64,000 nt of DNA from an uncultured Desulfobacter sp. GTDB taxonomy: Bacteria > Desulfobacterota > Desulfobacteria > Desulfobacterales > Desulfobacteraceae. This document shows positions 43,700 to 51,889 of this stretch, one piece after another; the stretch's first letter is position 1, and each line of letters opens with the position of its first letter. Position numbers and translations under genes: made by a program. Location of the stretch: positions 496,001 to 560,000 of the forward strand of contig NZ_OY762229.1 in NCBI RefSeq assembly GCF_963665355.1, in the 5' to 3' direction. The notes under the pieces were generated by a model. The model was given only the letters and a program-made list of their open reading frames with translations, had not been told where the DNA came from and did not search any database.

Positions 43700-43895
43700 G
43701 CGCCAGCCCTCTCCTCGAGGCTATAGGCACCTTGTCCAGGCAGGTCTTCTGACTTCCGGATCTTGCTCTCCCTGCCCCTTCCCGGCAAAGTGCGCCAGTG
43801 GTTTAATGCAGAGACCTCTTTTTTCCGGTTACAGCGGCGGGCCCGTTCCTGACTTTCACAGGATTCCCTTCCAGCAGTTTCTTTCTGAAACGGCC
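43700..43895 (-). promoter_or_regulatory. Cobalamin riboswitch
   Basis: The minus strand shows the aptamer core in order: GGAAGGGAATCCTGTGAAAG, CAGGAACGGGCCCGCCGCTG, TAACCGG, CCACTGG, GCCGGGAAGG, then the AGAGCAAG and CGGAAGTCAGAAGACCTGCC end. This is the standard B12-box architecture of the adenosylcobalamin riboswitch. It leads into a terminator and the BtuB-like receptor. The divergent BtuF-CbiZ operon has no such element on its own strand as far as I can see. Confidence 0.93.
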
Positions 43896-44141
43896 ATTGT
43901 GATGTTACACACACCTAAACAAATTTTTTTTGTACTTTTAAACTGATGTATAACACTTGTCAAACAGTATGAATATTGAGTCAGCTGTTCTGGAATTCGG
44001 CAAAAAGTATGATATAAAATCCATATGTCCAAAAGCCCTGCCCAGACGATTTATCCTTGACAATTGGTCCGGGGTCTTGAATATGAAAAGATCTGGGGGC
44101 CAGGCAAAACAATTTTTTTACCGGGTGAAAGGAAAAAGAGG

Positions 44142-46220
44142 GTGCACCTGCATTTAAAATATTTACTTCGGAACCGTTATCTTCCTTTTTTTTATATTGT
44201 TGTGTTTCTGCTCACAGCGGTTTGCCACGGGCCTTTTACAGTGTTTGCCGCCCCGATTCAGGTCCGGGACAGTACCGGGGCACTCCTTGTTTTTGAGCAG
44301 TATCCCCAACGAATTGTCAGCCTTGTGCCCACGGCATCGGAAATACTTGTGGCCTTAGGTGCCGGAGACCGGCTAAAAGGGGCCACCTACCATGATGTGA
44401 CGCTTTTAGGATCAGGCACCCGCCAGGTTGTGGGCGGTTTTTTCAACCCCTCCTGTGCCCATATCAAAAAAGTGCATCCGGACCTGCTCATCGCCGCCTC
44501 TTTTCACGACCGGATCATTGGGGATGCAAAGGCATCCGGACTGAACGTATTTGTCTATGAGACAAAATCCCTGGACCAGGCCTGGGCCGGGATGAAAGCC
44601 CTTGGCCGGATCACAGGCCATGATGCCCGGGCCTTGACCCTTGTAGAAAAAAATATGGACAATATAGCCCATGTCAGAGCAAAGCTGGACAAGGCCAAGG
44701 TAAAACATAAGCGGGTGATGCGGATTATGGGCCGAAAGAGCATCATGACACCGGGAGCTGATACATTCCAGGCTGAAATGATTCGGGCCGCAGGCGGTCA
44801 GCCACCGGATTTCGGCAAGAGCGGAGAGATTGTACCTGTAACCATGGAAGAGTGGACCCGTTTTAACCCCCAGGTGATTTACGGCTGCGGAGATGACAAA
44901 CTGGTGGCGGAGAAATTTTTCCCATGCCCGGGGTACAGGGATGTGGATGCGGTGAAAAATCACCAGATTTATTACCTGCCCTGTGACCTGACCTGCAGGG
45001 CGTCGGTTCACACATCCGATTTTGTGGGTTATCTGTCTTCATTGATTTACACCCGGGAATTTGCCGATGCGAAAAACGATGTCCGCTCGCCCGGGATTAT
45101 TGATGAAACGCCCCTTGAACACGATATTTCAAAGGATCTGCCCTATGTGAAAAACGCATCCATTGTCAGTGCATATGTATTTGACTATCCCAATAAAACC
45201 CTGGAGGTGAATTTCAAGGCGCCCATGACTGTTTTGTCCACCCTGGAAGGGTGGCGGGATAATATTACAACCGTGGGCAACCACTACACCCCGCCGCCCA
45301 CCTGGATGCCGGGACATTTTTCGGGCATGGATCATCTTTACACCAGCATCCTTGGCGCCATCGGTAAAAAAGCCGAAACCACAGCCCTGCTCATGACAGG
45401 GGCGGATATGGACAATCTGGCCATCCGGACCGAAAAATTTAAAGATATGAGCGTCACGGTGCTTGCCACGGCGGGCGTGATGTCCAATGCCCTGCGCATG
45501 GGCGCAGACCAGGGAACGTTTTATGAACCGGGCACCATTAATATATTGATATTCACCAATACACACCTGACTCCCAGGGCCATGTCCCGGGCAATCATTT
45601 CAGCCACGGAAGCCAAAACCGCCCTGCTTGAAGACCTGGACATCCGGTCAAGCAGTTCCGGGGCAAAACATCCGGCCACGGGCACGGGCACGGACAATAT
45701 CCTGGTGATGCAAGGAGAAGGGCCGGCCATTGATAATGCCGGGGGCCATTCAAAAATGGGAGAACTCATTGCAAAGGCGGTATACGCAAGCGTAAAAACC
45801 GCTGTGGAAAAACAGAACAGAATTCTACCCGGCCGCCATATTTTTCAACGTTTGAAAGAACGTAATATCAGTATTTATGAAATCACCTCCAATGCCCTTT
45901 GTAACTGCCAGAAAACAAAGAGTGAATTCAACGCCATGGTTGAGCATCTGCTGCTGAACAAAGAAATTGCAGGGTTCATGGAATCTGCCCTGGCCTTAAG
46001 TGACGCCCATGAACGCGGGCAGGTGAAAAATCTTGATGCCTTTGACCTGTGGTGCGGACAGATCGTGGAAAAAATCACAGGGCAGCCCGTTGAAAGACCC
46101 ATTGATACGATGGATATAACGGATATGATCCATGATGACCGCATTCCCATTGTGATCATAAAAGCGCTGAATGCCGTGATGACCGGAGCCAGAGCCAGGG
46201 TTGGAGAGGAAAACGAATAA
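44142..46220 (+). CDS. BtuF-type binding protein fused to CbiZ amidohydrolase
   Basis: The GTG at 44142, with AAAGGA upstream, gives 692 residues and an N-terminal signal/anchor (FFYIVVFLLTAVCHGPFTVF). A TTG further up (44064) is less likely. Residues ~40-310 form a periplasmic binding protein of the BtuF/FecB type (PQRIVSLVPTASEILVALGAG). Residues ~360-560 are a CbiZ domain (TVGNHYTPPPTWMPGH, LLMTGADMDNLAI, ATAGVMSNALRMG, GTINILIFTNTHLT, GTGTDNILV), which cleaves the nucleotide-loop amide of cobinamides and pseudocobalamins. A further ~120 residues follow without clear similarity. The signal peptide places the CbiZ part outside the cytoplasm. Confidence 0.85.
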   Translation: MHLHLKYLLRNRYLPFFYIVVFLLTAVCHGPFTVFAAPIQVRDSTGALLVFEQYPQRIVSLVPTASEILVALGAGDRLKGATYHDVTLLGSGTRQVVGGFFNPSCAHIKKVHPDLLIAASFHDRIIGDAKASGLNVFVYETKSLDQAWAGMKALGRITGHDARALTLVEKNMDNIAHVRAKLDKAKVKHKRVMRIMGRKSIMTPGADTFQAEMIRAAGGQPPDFGKSGEIVPVTMEEWTRFNPQVIYGCGDDKLVAEKFFPCPGYRDVDAVKNHQIYYLPCDLTCRASVHTSDFVGYLSSLIYTREFADAKNDVRSPGIIDETPLEHDISKDLPYVKNASIVSAYVFDYPNKTLEVNFKAPMTVLSTLEGWRDNITTVGNHYTPPPTWMPGHFSGMDHLYTSILGAIGKKAETTALLMTGADMDNLAIRTEKFKDMSVTVLATAGVMSNALRMGADQGTFYEPGTINILIFTNTHLTPRAMSRAIISATEAKTALLEDLDIRSSSSGAKHPATGTGTDNILVMQGEGPAIDNAGGHSKMGELIAKAVYASVKTAVEKQNRILPGRHIFQRLKERNISIYEITSNALCNCQKTKSEFNAMVEHLLLNKEIAGFMESALALSDAHERGQVKNLDAFDLWCGQIVEKITGQPVERPIDTMDITDMIHDDRIPIVIIKALNAVMTGARARVGEENE

Positions 46221-47098
46221 TGGTCAGATCCAGGACGGTTAAAATACTTCTGCCATGGGTGTCGATACTAATCTGCATTCCGGCTTGGGCTATAGCCCAG
46301 GCCTCTTCACCCGCTGTACGGGTGATCTCTTTATCTCCTTTTATCACGGAAACCATTTATCTTTTGGGTGCCCAGGATCAGCTGCTGGCCGACACCTCTT
46401 ATTGTACGGTGCCCCCCGAGGCTGCCCAGAAAGAGAAGATCGGGTCCGTAACCCGGGTGAATGTGGAAAAGATCATCAGCATGCAGCCGGATCTGGTGAT
46501 CGCCTCTCCTTTGAGCCAGGAAAAACAGCTTAAAATTCTTCGATCCCATGGCCTTTGGATCATGGAGATCCCCAATCCCAAAACATTTGACCAGATCTGC
46601 GCCACGACCCTGAAAATCGCGGACGCCCTTGGCAAAACAGCCCAGGCCCAAGCCCTTGTGCAACAGTCCAGGGCTGATGTTGACAAAATTTGCGGCCTGG
46701 TCACAGGTTTGAACCCGAGACGGGTATTTATCCAGATTGGCATAAAGCCCCTGCACACGGTGAACAAGGATCTGTTCATCAACGAATATCTTATCCGGGC
46801 CAATGCCGTTAATATCGCCGAAAACCTCCCTTCGGGCGTCTATTCCCGGGAAGAGGTGATTAAACAGGATCCGGATGTCATTCTCGTGGCCACCATGGGG
46901 TCGGATAAAAAAGCGGCAGCGTTTGAAAAAAAACGGTGGATGTCCTTTGCGTCCCTGACAGCTGCCAGGAACAACGAAATTCACGTGCTCGACCCGGAGG
47001 TGATCTGTCACCCCACACCTGTCAGCTTTGCCTCCGGCCTGGAGCAGGTGGCCGGCCTGATTCATCCTCAGATCGGTAATACAGGAGGGATCAATTGA
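46220..47098 (+). CDS. btuF: Cobalamin-type ABC importer substrate-binding protein
   Basis: The product has 292 residues with a signal peptide (ILLPWVSILICIPAWAIAQA) and a type III periplasmic binding fold (VISLSPFITETIYLLGAQDQ, IGSVTRVNVEKIISMQPDLV). It is a second binding protein in the same operon; the first is fused to CbiZ. The ATG overlaps the stop of the fusion gene by one base, and the btuC start overlaps its own end. Context favours corrinoid over heme or siderophore. Confidence 0.85.
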   Translation: MVRSRTVKILLPWVSILICIPAWAIAQASSPAVRVISLSPFITETIYLLGAQDQLLADTSYCTVPPEAAQKEKIGSVTRVNVEKIISMQPDLVIASPLSQEKQLKILRSHGLWIMEIPNPKTFDQICATTLKIADALGKTAQAQALVQQSRADVDKICGLVTGLNPRRVFIQIGIKPLHTVNKDLFINEYLIRANAVNIAENLPSGVYSREEVIKQDPDVILVATMGSDKKAAAFEKKRWMSFASLTAARNNEIHVLDPEVICHPTPVSFASGLEQVAGLIHPQIGNTGGIN

Positions 47099-48102
47099 AA
47101 TCCACTGCCGGGTCCTGGGGCCTGTTTGCCTTCAGCCTGCTTGTGCTCCTGGTGTTCACCGCAGGCCTGTCCCTGTCCGTGGGCAGTGCCGATATCCGCT
47201 TTTTTGACATCCCAGGGATTATTGCCGCAGGACCGGGCACCCCCGAATACGGTATCCTCATGGGTATCCGGCTGCCGAGAACCCTGCTTGGCATTGCCAC
47301 GGGCGGAGCCTTGAGCCTTGCGGGCACCCTGCTCCAGGGCATGTTTAAAAATCCTCTGGTGGAACCATATACCCTTGGTATCTCGGGCGGGGCGTCCCTG
47401 GGCGTCTGCATGAATATCCTGTTCAGGCTTTATGCGGTCATGGGCATGATTGCCTATCCCCTATCCGGATTTGCCGGTGCAAGCCTTGTTATTTTTCTGG
47501 TGTACGGACTGAACCGCAGCACCCGCCACATCCGCTCCAACCGGATGCTGCTTACCGGGGTCATGATATCCTATGTGGCGTCCTCCCTTGTCATGCTGCT
47601 CATGGCCCTGGCCCGTTCCGACGATCTTCAGACTATAGTGCTGTGGATCATGGGGTCTTTGGACGAACCGGACATGACCCTGATCTGTATGGCTGTGACC
47701 GGTTCCCTGGCCGGACTTTTTCTCTCCTATTTTTTCTGTCTTGACCTCAACGGCCTGGCCCTGGGCGAAGAAGAGGCTGAAAACCTGGGCGTGAATACGT
47801 CCCGGGCCAGGAAGGGCATTTTCTTTATTGCATCGTTTCTCACCGGTCTGTCCGTATCCATGACGGGCGTGATCATGTTTGTGGGGCTTGTTGTCCCCCA
47901 TTTCATGCGCCTGGTCACAGGACCGGACCACAGAATCCTTTTGCCGGCCACCTATCTGGCCGGCGGAATATTCCTGCTGGTGTGCGATGTGGTGGCAAGG
48001 ACCGTGATCGCACCCATGGAACTGCCCGTGGGCGTGATCACCGGAATCATTGGCGGCGTTGTGTTCATCCGGTCCATTGCCGGTAAAAAGGAGGCGTTGT
48101 GA
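47095..48102 (+). CDS. btuC: BtuC/FecCD-type ABC importer permease
   Basis: The product has 335 residues and about ten helices. Family blocks are GIRLPRTLLGIATGGALSLA, GTLLQGMFKNPLVEPYTLGI and GVIMFVGLVVPHFMRLVTGP. It starts at TTG 47095 with AGGAGG about 7 bases upstream, inside the end of the btuF frame. It forms the membrane channel that works with the following ATPase and the two binding proteins. Confidence 0.9.
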   Translation: MKSTAGSWGLFAFSLLVLLVFTAGLSLSVGSADIRFFDIPGIIAAGPGTPEYGILMGIRLPRTLLGIATGGALSLAGTLLQGMFKNPLVEPYTLGISGGASLGVCMNILFRLYAVMGMIAYPLSGFAGASLVIFLVYGLNRSTRHIRSNRMLLTGVMISYVASSLVMLLMALARSDDLQTIVLWIMGSLDEPDMTLICMAVTGSLAGLFLSYFFCLDLNGLALGEEEAENLGVNTSRARKGIFFIASFLTGLSVSMTGVIMFVGLVVPHFMRLVTGPDHRILLPATYLAGGIFLLVCDVVARTVIAPMELPVGVITGIIGGVVFIRSIAGKKEAL

Positions 48103-48908
48103 CCGCCTCTGCACTGGTGAACATTGAGGATGTCGCACTGGGCTTTGGCAGGCGCCGGATATTGTCGGATATCCGTTTTGATGTGCCGGCCGGCCGGATT
48201 GTTTCCATCATTGGTCCCAACGGTGCCGGAAAAACCAGCCTGTTGCGCGCGATTTGCGGCAACCTGAAACCGGTGACGGGAAGAATCATGCTCAACGGGA
48301 GCGACATTGCCACCCGCCCACGGGACCATATTGCCCGGCAGATGGCTGTTGTACTGCAAAGCCAGGTGCCTTTATCCATGAGGGTTCAAGCATATGTGCT
48401 GCTGGGCCGCCTGCCATTTTTCAAGCCGTTTCAATTTTTTGAAACCGGCCGGGACAGGGAAATGGCCCGCCACTTTATGACGCTCACCGGAATCGCGGAC
48501 CTTGCCGATGCCGCCATGGATCAAATTTCCGGCGGACAGCGGCAACTGGCAGCCATTGCAAGGGCCTTGACCCAGGAGCCCCAGCTCCTTGTCCTGGATG
48601 AACCCACAGCACATCTGGACATTACCCACCAGGCCCGGATTCTGGATCTGATTACCGCATTGCGCAAGGCCCTTGGCCTCACGGTGATCATGGTGATCCA
48701 TGATTTAAATCTGGCCTCTGAATATTGCGATGATCTGGTGCTGCTGGACAAGAACAAAGGACGGATTCATACTCTGGGCACCCCGGAACAGGTCCTGACC
48801 CGGGAAAATATCCAGGCCGTGTATCACACCCCTGTCCGGGTGGGAAAAAGTCCCGCATCCGGGCGGCCCTGGGTGTTCCTGGACCGCCCGGTACCTTCCG
48901 GGCCTTAA
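48099..48908 (+). CDS. btuD: BtuD/FepC-type ABC importer ATPase
   Basis: The product has 269 residues with Walker A GPNGAGKTS (39-47), signature QISGGQRQLAAIARAL, Walker B LLVLDEPTAHLD and H-loop MVIHDLNLA. The GTG start at 48099 overlaps the btuC stop (GTGA) and has AAGGAGG upstream. It ends the four-gene corrinoid operon. No terminator is obvious in the 147 bases that follow. Confidence 0.9.
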   Translation: MTASALVNIEDVALGFGRRRILSDIRFDVPAGRIVSIIGPNGAGKTSLLRAICGNLKPVTGRIMLNGSDIATRPRDHIARQMAVVLQSQVPLSMRVQAYVLLGRLPFFKPFQFFETGRDREMARHFMTLTGIADLADAAMDQISGGQRQLAAIARALTQEPQLLVLDEPTAHLDITHQARILDLITALRKALGLTVIMVIHDLNLASEYCDDLVLLDKNKGRIHTLGTPEQVLTRENIQAVYHTPVRVGKSPASGRPWVFLDRPVPSGP

Positions 48909-49055
48909 CTTCCGGACTATAACTTGATGAAATTCCTCTTTCGGGTTAAAAATATGGTGACGGATATAAACCCGAACAATTGGAATTGTTAATTTACCCG
49001 GACGTATATCAATTCAACTCATGGATAATTTTGATCGACAATAGGAGACTGCAGC

Positions 49056-49598
49056 GTGGTTTTCACAGGGATTCACCATCTTGCTCTGATCACCGATGAC
49101 ATGGACAAAACCATTCGTTTCTGGAGAGATCTTCTGGGAATGAGGATGCTTGCCGCCACAGGTGACGGGAGAAACAAACAATACTTTTTTGAGATTTGTG
49201 AAAATGCCATCGTCTCCTTTTTTGAATGGCCGGAAGCCGTGAATCCCGAGGAAAAGCTTCATGGAGAACCGACGGAACATCCCCAGGCTTTTGACCATGT
49301 GGCCATCGGCGTGGAAAACCACAAGGCCCTTGAAGAGATGAAGGTTCGGCTGGAATCCGCAGGGTTCTGGGTCTCTCCTGTAGTGGACCACGAATTTATC
49401 CATTCCATCTACTCCTTTGATCCCAACAACATCCCCATTGAATTTACCACGGAGGTCAAAGGACGAAGCTTAAGGGAGGTTCTGCGCATGAGTGACCGGA
49501 ATATCACGGACATTGCACGGGAAGGCCAGGAGCCGCAACCAGGGAAAAAACCGGCACCCAAACCGGGAAAGCCCCAGACAGGGCAGCCCACAGGGTAG
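49056..49598 (+). CDS. VOC (glyoxalase/dioxygenase fold) family protein
   Basis: The product has 180 residues. Two beta-alpha-beta-beta-beta units carry the expected metal ligands: GIHHLALITDD near the start, FDHVAIGV in the middle and IPIEFTTEV near residue 133. The last ~25 residues are a Pro/Lys/Gly-rich tail (PGKKPAPKPGKPQTGQPTG) outside the domain. The start is GTG with AGGAG about 11 bases upstream. The family includes glyoxalase I, methylmalonyl-CoA epimerase and dioxygenases; the substrate cannot be named. Confidence 0.8.
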   Translation: MVFTGIHHLALITDDMDKTIRFWRDLLGMRMLAATGDGRNKQYFFEICENAIVSFFEWPEAVNPEEKLHGEPTEHPQAFDHVAIGVENHKALEEMKVRLESAGFWVSPVVDHEFIHSIYSFDPNNIPIEFTTEVKGRSLREVLRMSDRNITDIAREGQEPQPGKKPAPKPGKPQTGQPTG

Positions 49599-49612
49599 GC
49601 CGTCCTTTTTCC

Positions 49613-50737
49613 TTATTGGGGCAAGAAGACGGTTATGGTGGTGGTGCCGGCCTCCTCGGATAACGAAAAGCTTATGCTTCCGTTATGCAGTTTTGCCGTC
49701 AGCATGGCGGAATATGTGCCGATACCGGTTCCCTGGGATTTGCCATAGGTCACAAATTTATCAAAGAATTTATCCCGGATGGGCTCCGGAATAAGACCTT
49801 TATTTTCGATCTCTATTGTTACCCTGCCCTGCTCTGGGCCATGAATACGAACAGCAATGGTTCCCCCATCCGGGGATGCATCCAGGGCATTGGCGAACAA
49901 ATTGTTCATCATAATGTAAAAAAGCATCTCATCGCATGAAATCACACAGGGACAGCCGATATCGGCAGGGACTCCGTTAATGAACAACTTGAACAGAATC
50001 TGCCTTTTGGCCATCTTTTTGGCAAAGGCCATTGTGATGCGCTCAAAAAGAGGCATGACATCCACCCGGGTTATATTGACCGGACAGATCTCCTGTTCCA
50101 TTTTATACAGCACCATGGTCCTGTTGAGCATGTCAATCATGGTAAAACAGGCATTGATCTGCTCCTGCAACAGGTTTCGCCGGTTGGTTTCATTCAGGTC
50201 CCCAGGCAGGCTCATGAGCTGTGCCGCTCCGAGAACCACCTGAATCGGGGTCTTCAGGTCATGGCGATAAATCTGTTCCATCTGTTCCCGCAATTCAATA
50301 TTCTCTTTAAGAATCCTGTTCTGGCGATCAAGTTCCTTTTTTGCCAGGGCCAGTTCGAGATGGGTTTTTATCTTGGCGCGAATAACCGCAAAGTTAAAGG
50401 GTTTGGTTATATAGTCCACAGCCCCCATCTCCAGGCCTTTGGTTTCATCCACCACTTCGGTCAGACTGGTGACAAAGATGACCAGTACATCCTTTAATTC
50501 GGGGTCATTTTTAATTTGACGGCATACCTCAAAACCATCAAGTCCCGGCATCAAAATATCCAGAAGCACGATATCAGGCACATCCTGCCTGATACATTTG
50601 AGGGCGCTGTCCCCGTCAGTTGCCACCCGGACCTGGTAGTTGCCGCTTAAACAGGCCACCAGTGCGTCAATATCCGATTCGCAATCTTCAACCACCAGCA
50701 CCGACTGCTCATGTATGACCGTCTCTTCCGAGTTCAT
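49613..50737 (-). CDS. Receiver-histidine kinase protein
   Basis: The product has 374 residues. The receiver domain at ~12-125 carries the phospho-acceptor region VLLDILMPGLDGFEV and the lysine block DYITKPFNFAVIRAKI. A coiled segment leads to the dimerisation helix IYRHDLKTPIQVVLGAAQLM, with the His at about 158, and an ATPase domain (NNLFANALDAS, SQGTGIGTYSAML). The receiver comes first, so it may be controlled by phosphate from the large hybrid kinase upstream. AGGTGG lies just before the ATG. It is the last gene of a three-gene minus-strand signalling operon. Confidence 0.9.
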   Translation of the reverse strand: MNSEETVIHEQSVLVVEDCESDIDALVACLSGNYQVRVATDGDSALKCIRQDVPDIVLLDILMPGLDGFEVCRQIKNDPELKDVLVIFVTSLTEVVDETKGLEMGAVDYITKPFNFAVIRAKIKTHLELALAKKELDRQNRILKENIELREQMEQIYRHDLKTPIQVVLGAAQLMSLPGDLNETNRRNLLQEQINACFTMIDMLNRTMVLYKMEQEICPVNITRVDVMPLFERITMAFAKKMAKRQILFKLFINGVPADIGCPCVISCDEMLFYIMMNNLFANALDASPDGGTIAVRIHGPEQGRVTIEIENKGLIPEPIRDKFFDKFVTYGKSQGTGIGTYSAMLTAKLHNGSISFSLSEEAGTTTITVFLPQ

Positions 50738-50794
50738 TTTTCCACCTCATATCCAATTAGCGTCTGCACGGTATCGTGTTTGGACGTAAGATCC

Positions 50795-51886
50795 TTAACA
50801 CTGTAATGTTTTAATTTCATCCTCATGGTCTGCAAACTCCAGGGCAATGGATCTGAACACGTCGGCGTGCTGTTCAAACACATCCACCATGTCAGGATCA
50901 AAATGTTGTCCCTGTCCCTCAAGGATAATGGCTACGGCCTGGGAATGGGGAAATGGCGGCTTATAAACCCGCCTGGAAACCAGGGCATCATAGACATCTG
51001 CGATGGCCATCAACCGTCCCGCCACAGGGATATTCTCTCCTGAAAGCTTCCGGGGATAGCCGGAACCGTCCCATTTTTCATGGTGGGTCAGGGCGATGGT
51101 GGCTGCGCATTTCAGATACGTGCCGGTATCCAGACGCGTTTTGCCGGACAGCAACACCTTATATCCATGTAAGGTGTGAGTTTTCATCTCATCGAATTCT
51201 TCTTTGGTCAGTTTACCCGGCTTCTTAAGGATGGCATCCGGTATGGCTACTTTTCCGATATCATGCAATGGTGCGCTCTTATAAATCAGGTCAATGACCT
51301 CTTCATTGAGTACACAACTGAATTTAGGCAAAATCTTCAGCTCATTGGCCAGCGCTTTGATATAATGCTGGGTGCGCTTGATATGCCCGCCGGTCTCCGG
51401 GTCCCGAAATTCGGCCAGGGTACCGATGCTTTCCATACTGATTTCCTGGGCCAGCAAGACTTCCCGGGTTCTCCTGGCCACAAGGTTTTCCAAATGGTCC
51501 TTGTGCTGTTTCAACTCCAGATGATTTTTGACACGGGCCTTGACCAGTGCCGCTCTAAAAGGCTTTGTAATATAATCCACCGCCCCCAGGGCAAGCCCCT
51601 TGGCCTCATTTTCCTCTTCGGACAAAGCCGTCAGAAACACCACCGGGATATCCCGGGTTGCGGTTTTGGACTTAAGCCGTTCGCACACTTCGTACCCGTC
51701 TATGCCGGGCATCATAATATCCATAAGAATAATATCCGGAGGCTCCTCCTCAATAATCTCCAGGGCGGACTCGCCATCCATGGCCACACTGACCCGGTAA
51801 TCATCGCCCAGAGCATCCACCAGGATATCTACATTGGTTTCCACATCATCCACAACAAGAACACGCATTTGAGATAAGTCGGTCAT
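50795..51886 (-). CDS. Receiver-HD-GYP response regulator (c-di-GMP phosphodiesterase, RpfG-like)
   Basis: The product has 363 residues. The receiver (~8-125) has IILMDIMMPGIDGYEV and DYITKPFRAALVKARV. The output is an HD-GYP domain with all key motifs: HIKRTQHYI, PLHDIGKVAIPDAIL, THTLHGYKVL, HHEKWDGSGYPRKL and MAIADVYDALVSRRVYK. Such domains degrade cyclic di-GMP. It starts 3 bases after the hybrid kinase stop, so phosphorelay from that kinase to this enzyme is the simplest reading, linking an extracellular signal to c-di-GMP level. Confidence 0.93.
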   Translation of the reverse strand: MTDLSQMRVLVVDDVETNVDILVDALGDDYRVSVAMDGESALEIIEEEPPDIILMDIMMPGIDGYEVCERLKSKTATRDIPVVFLTALSEEENEAKGLALGAVDYITKPFRAALVKARVKNHLELKQHKDHLENLVARRTREVLLAQEISMESIGTLAEFRDPETGGHIKRTQHYIKALANELKILPKFSCVLNEEVIDLIYKSAPLHDIGKVAIPDAILKKPGKLTKEEFDEMKTHTLHGYKVLLSGKTRLDTGTYLKCAATIALTHHEKWDGSGYPRKLSGENIPVAGRLMAIADVYDALVSRRVYKPPFPHSQAVAIILEGQGQHFDPDMVDVFEQHADVFRSIALEFADHEDEIKTLQC

Positions 51887-51889
51887 AAT

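Noticed and set aside
43957-44157. Plus-strand frame of 66 codons upstream of the BtuF-CbiZ gene
   Set aside because: No recognisable domain, and it overlaps the probable start of the fusion gene in another frame. I could not support it as a gene or as an aptamer.
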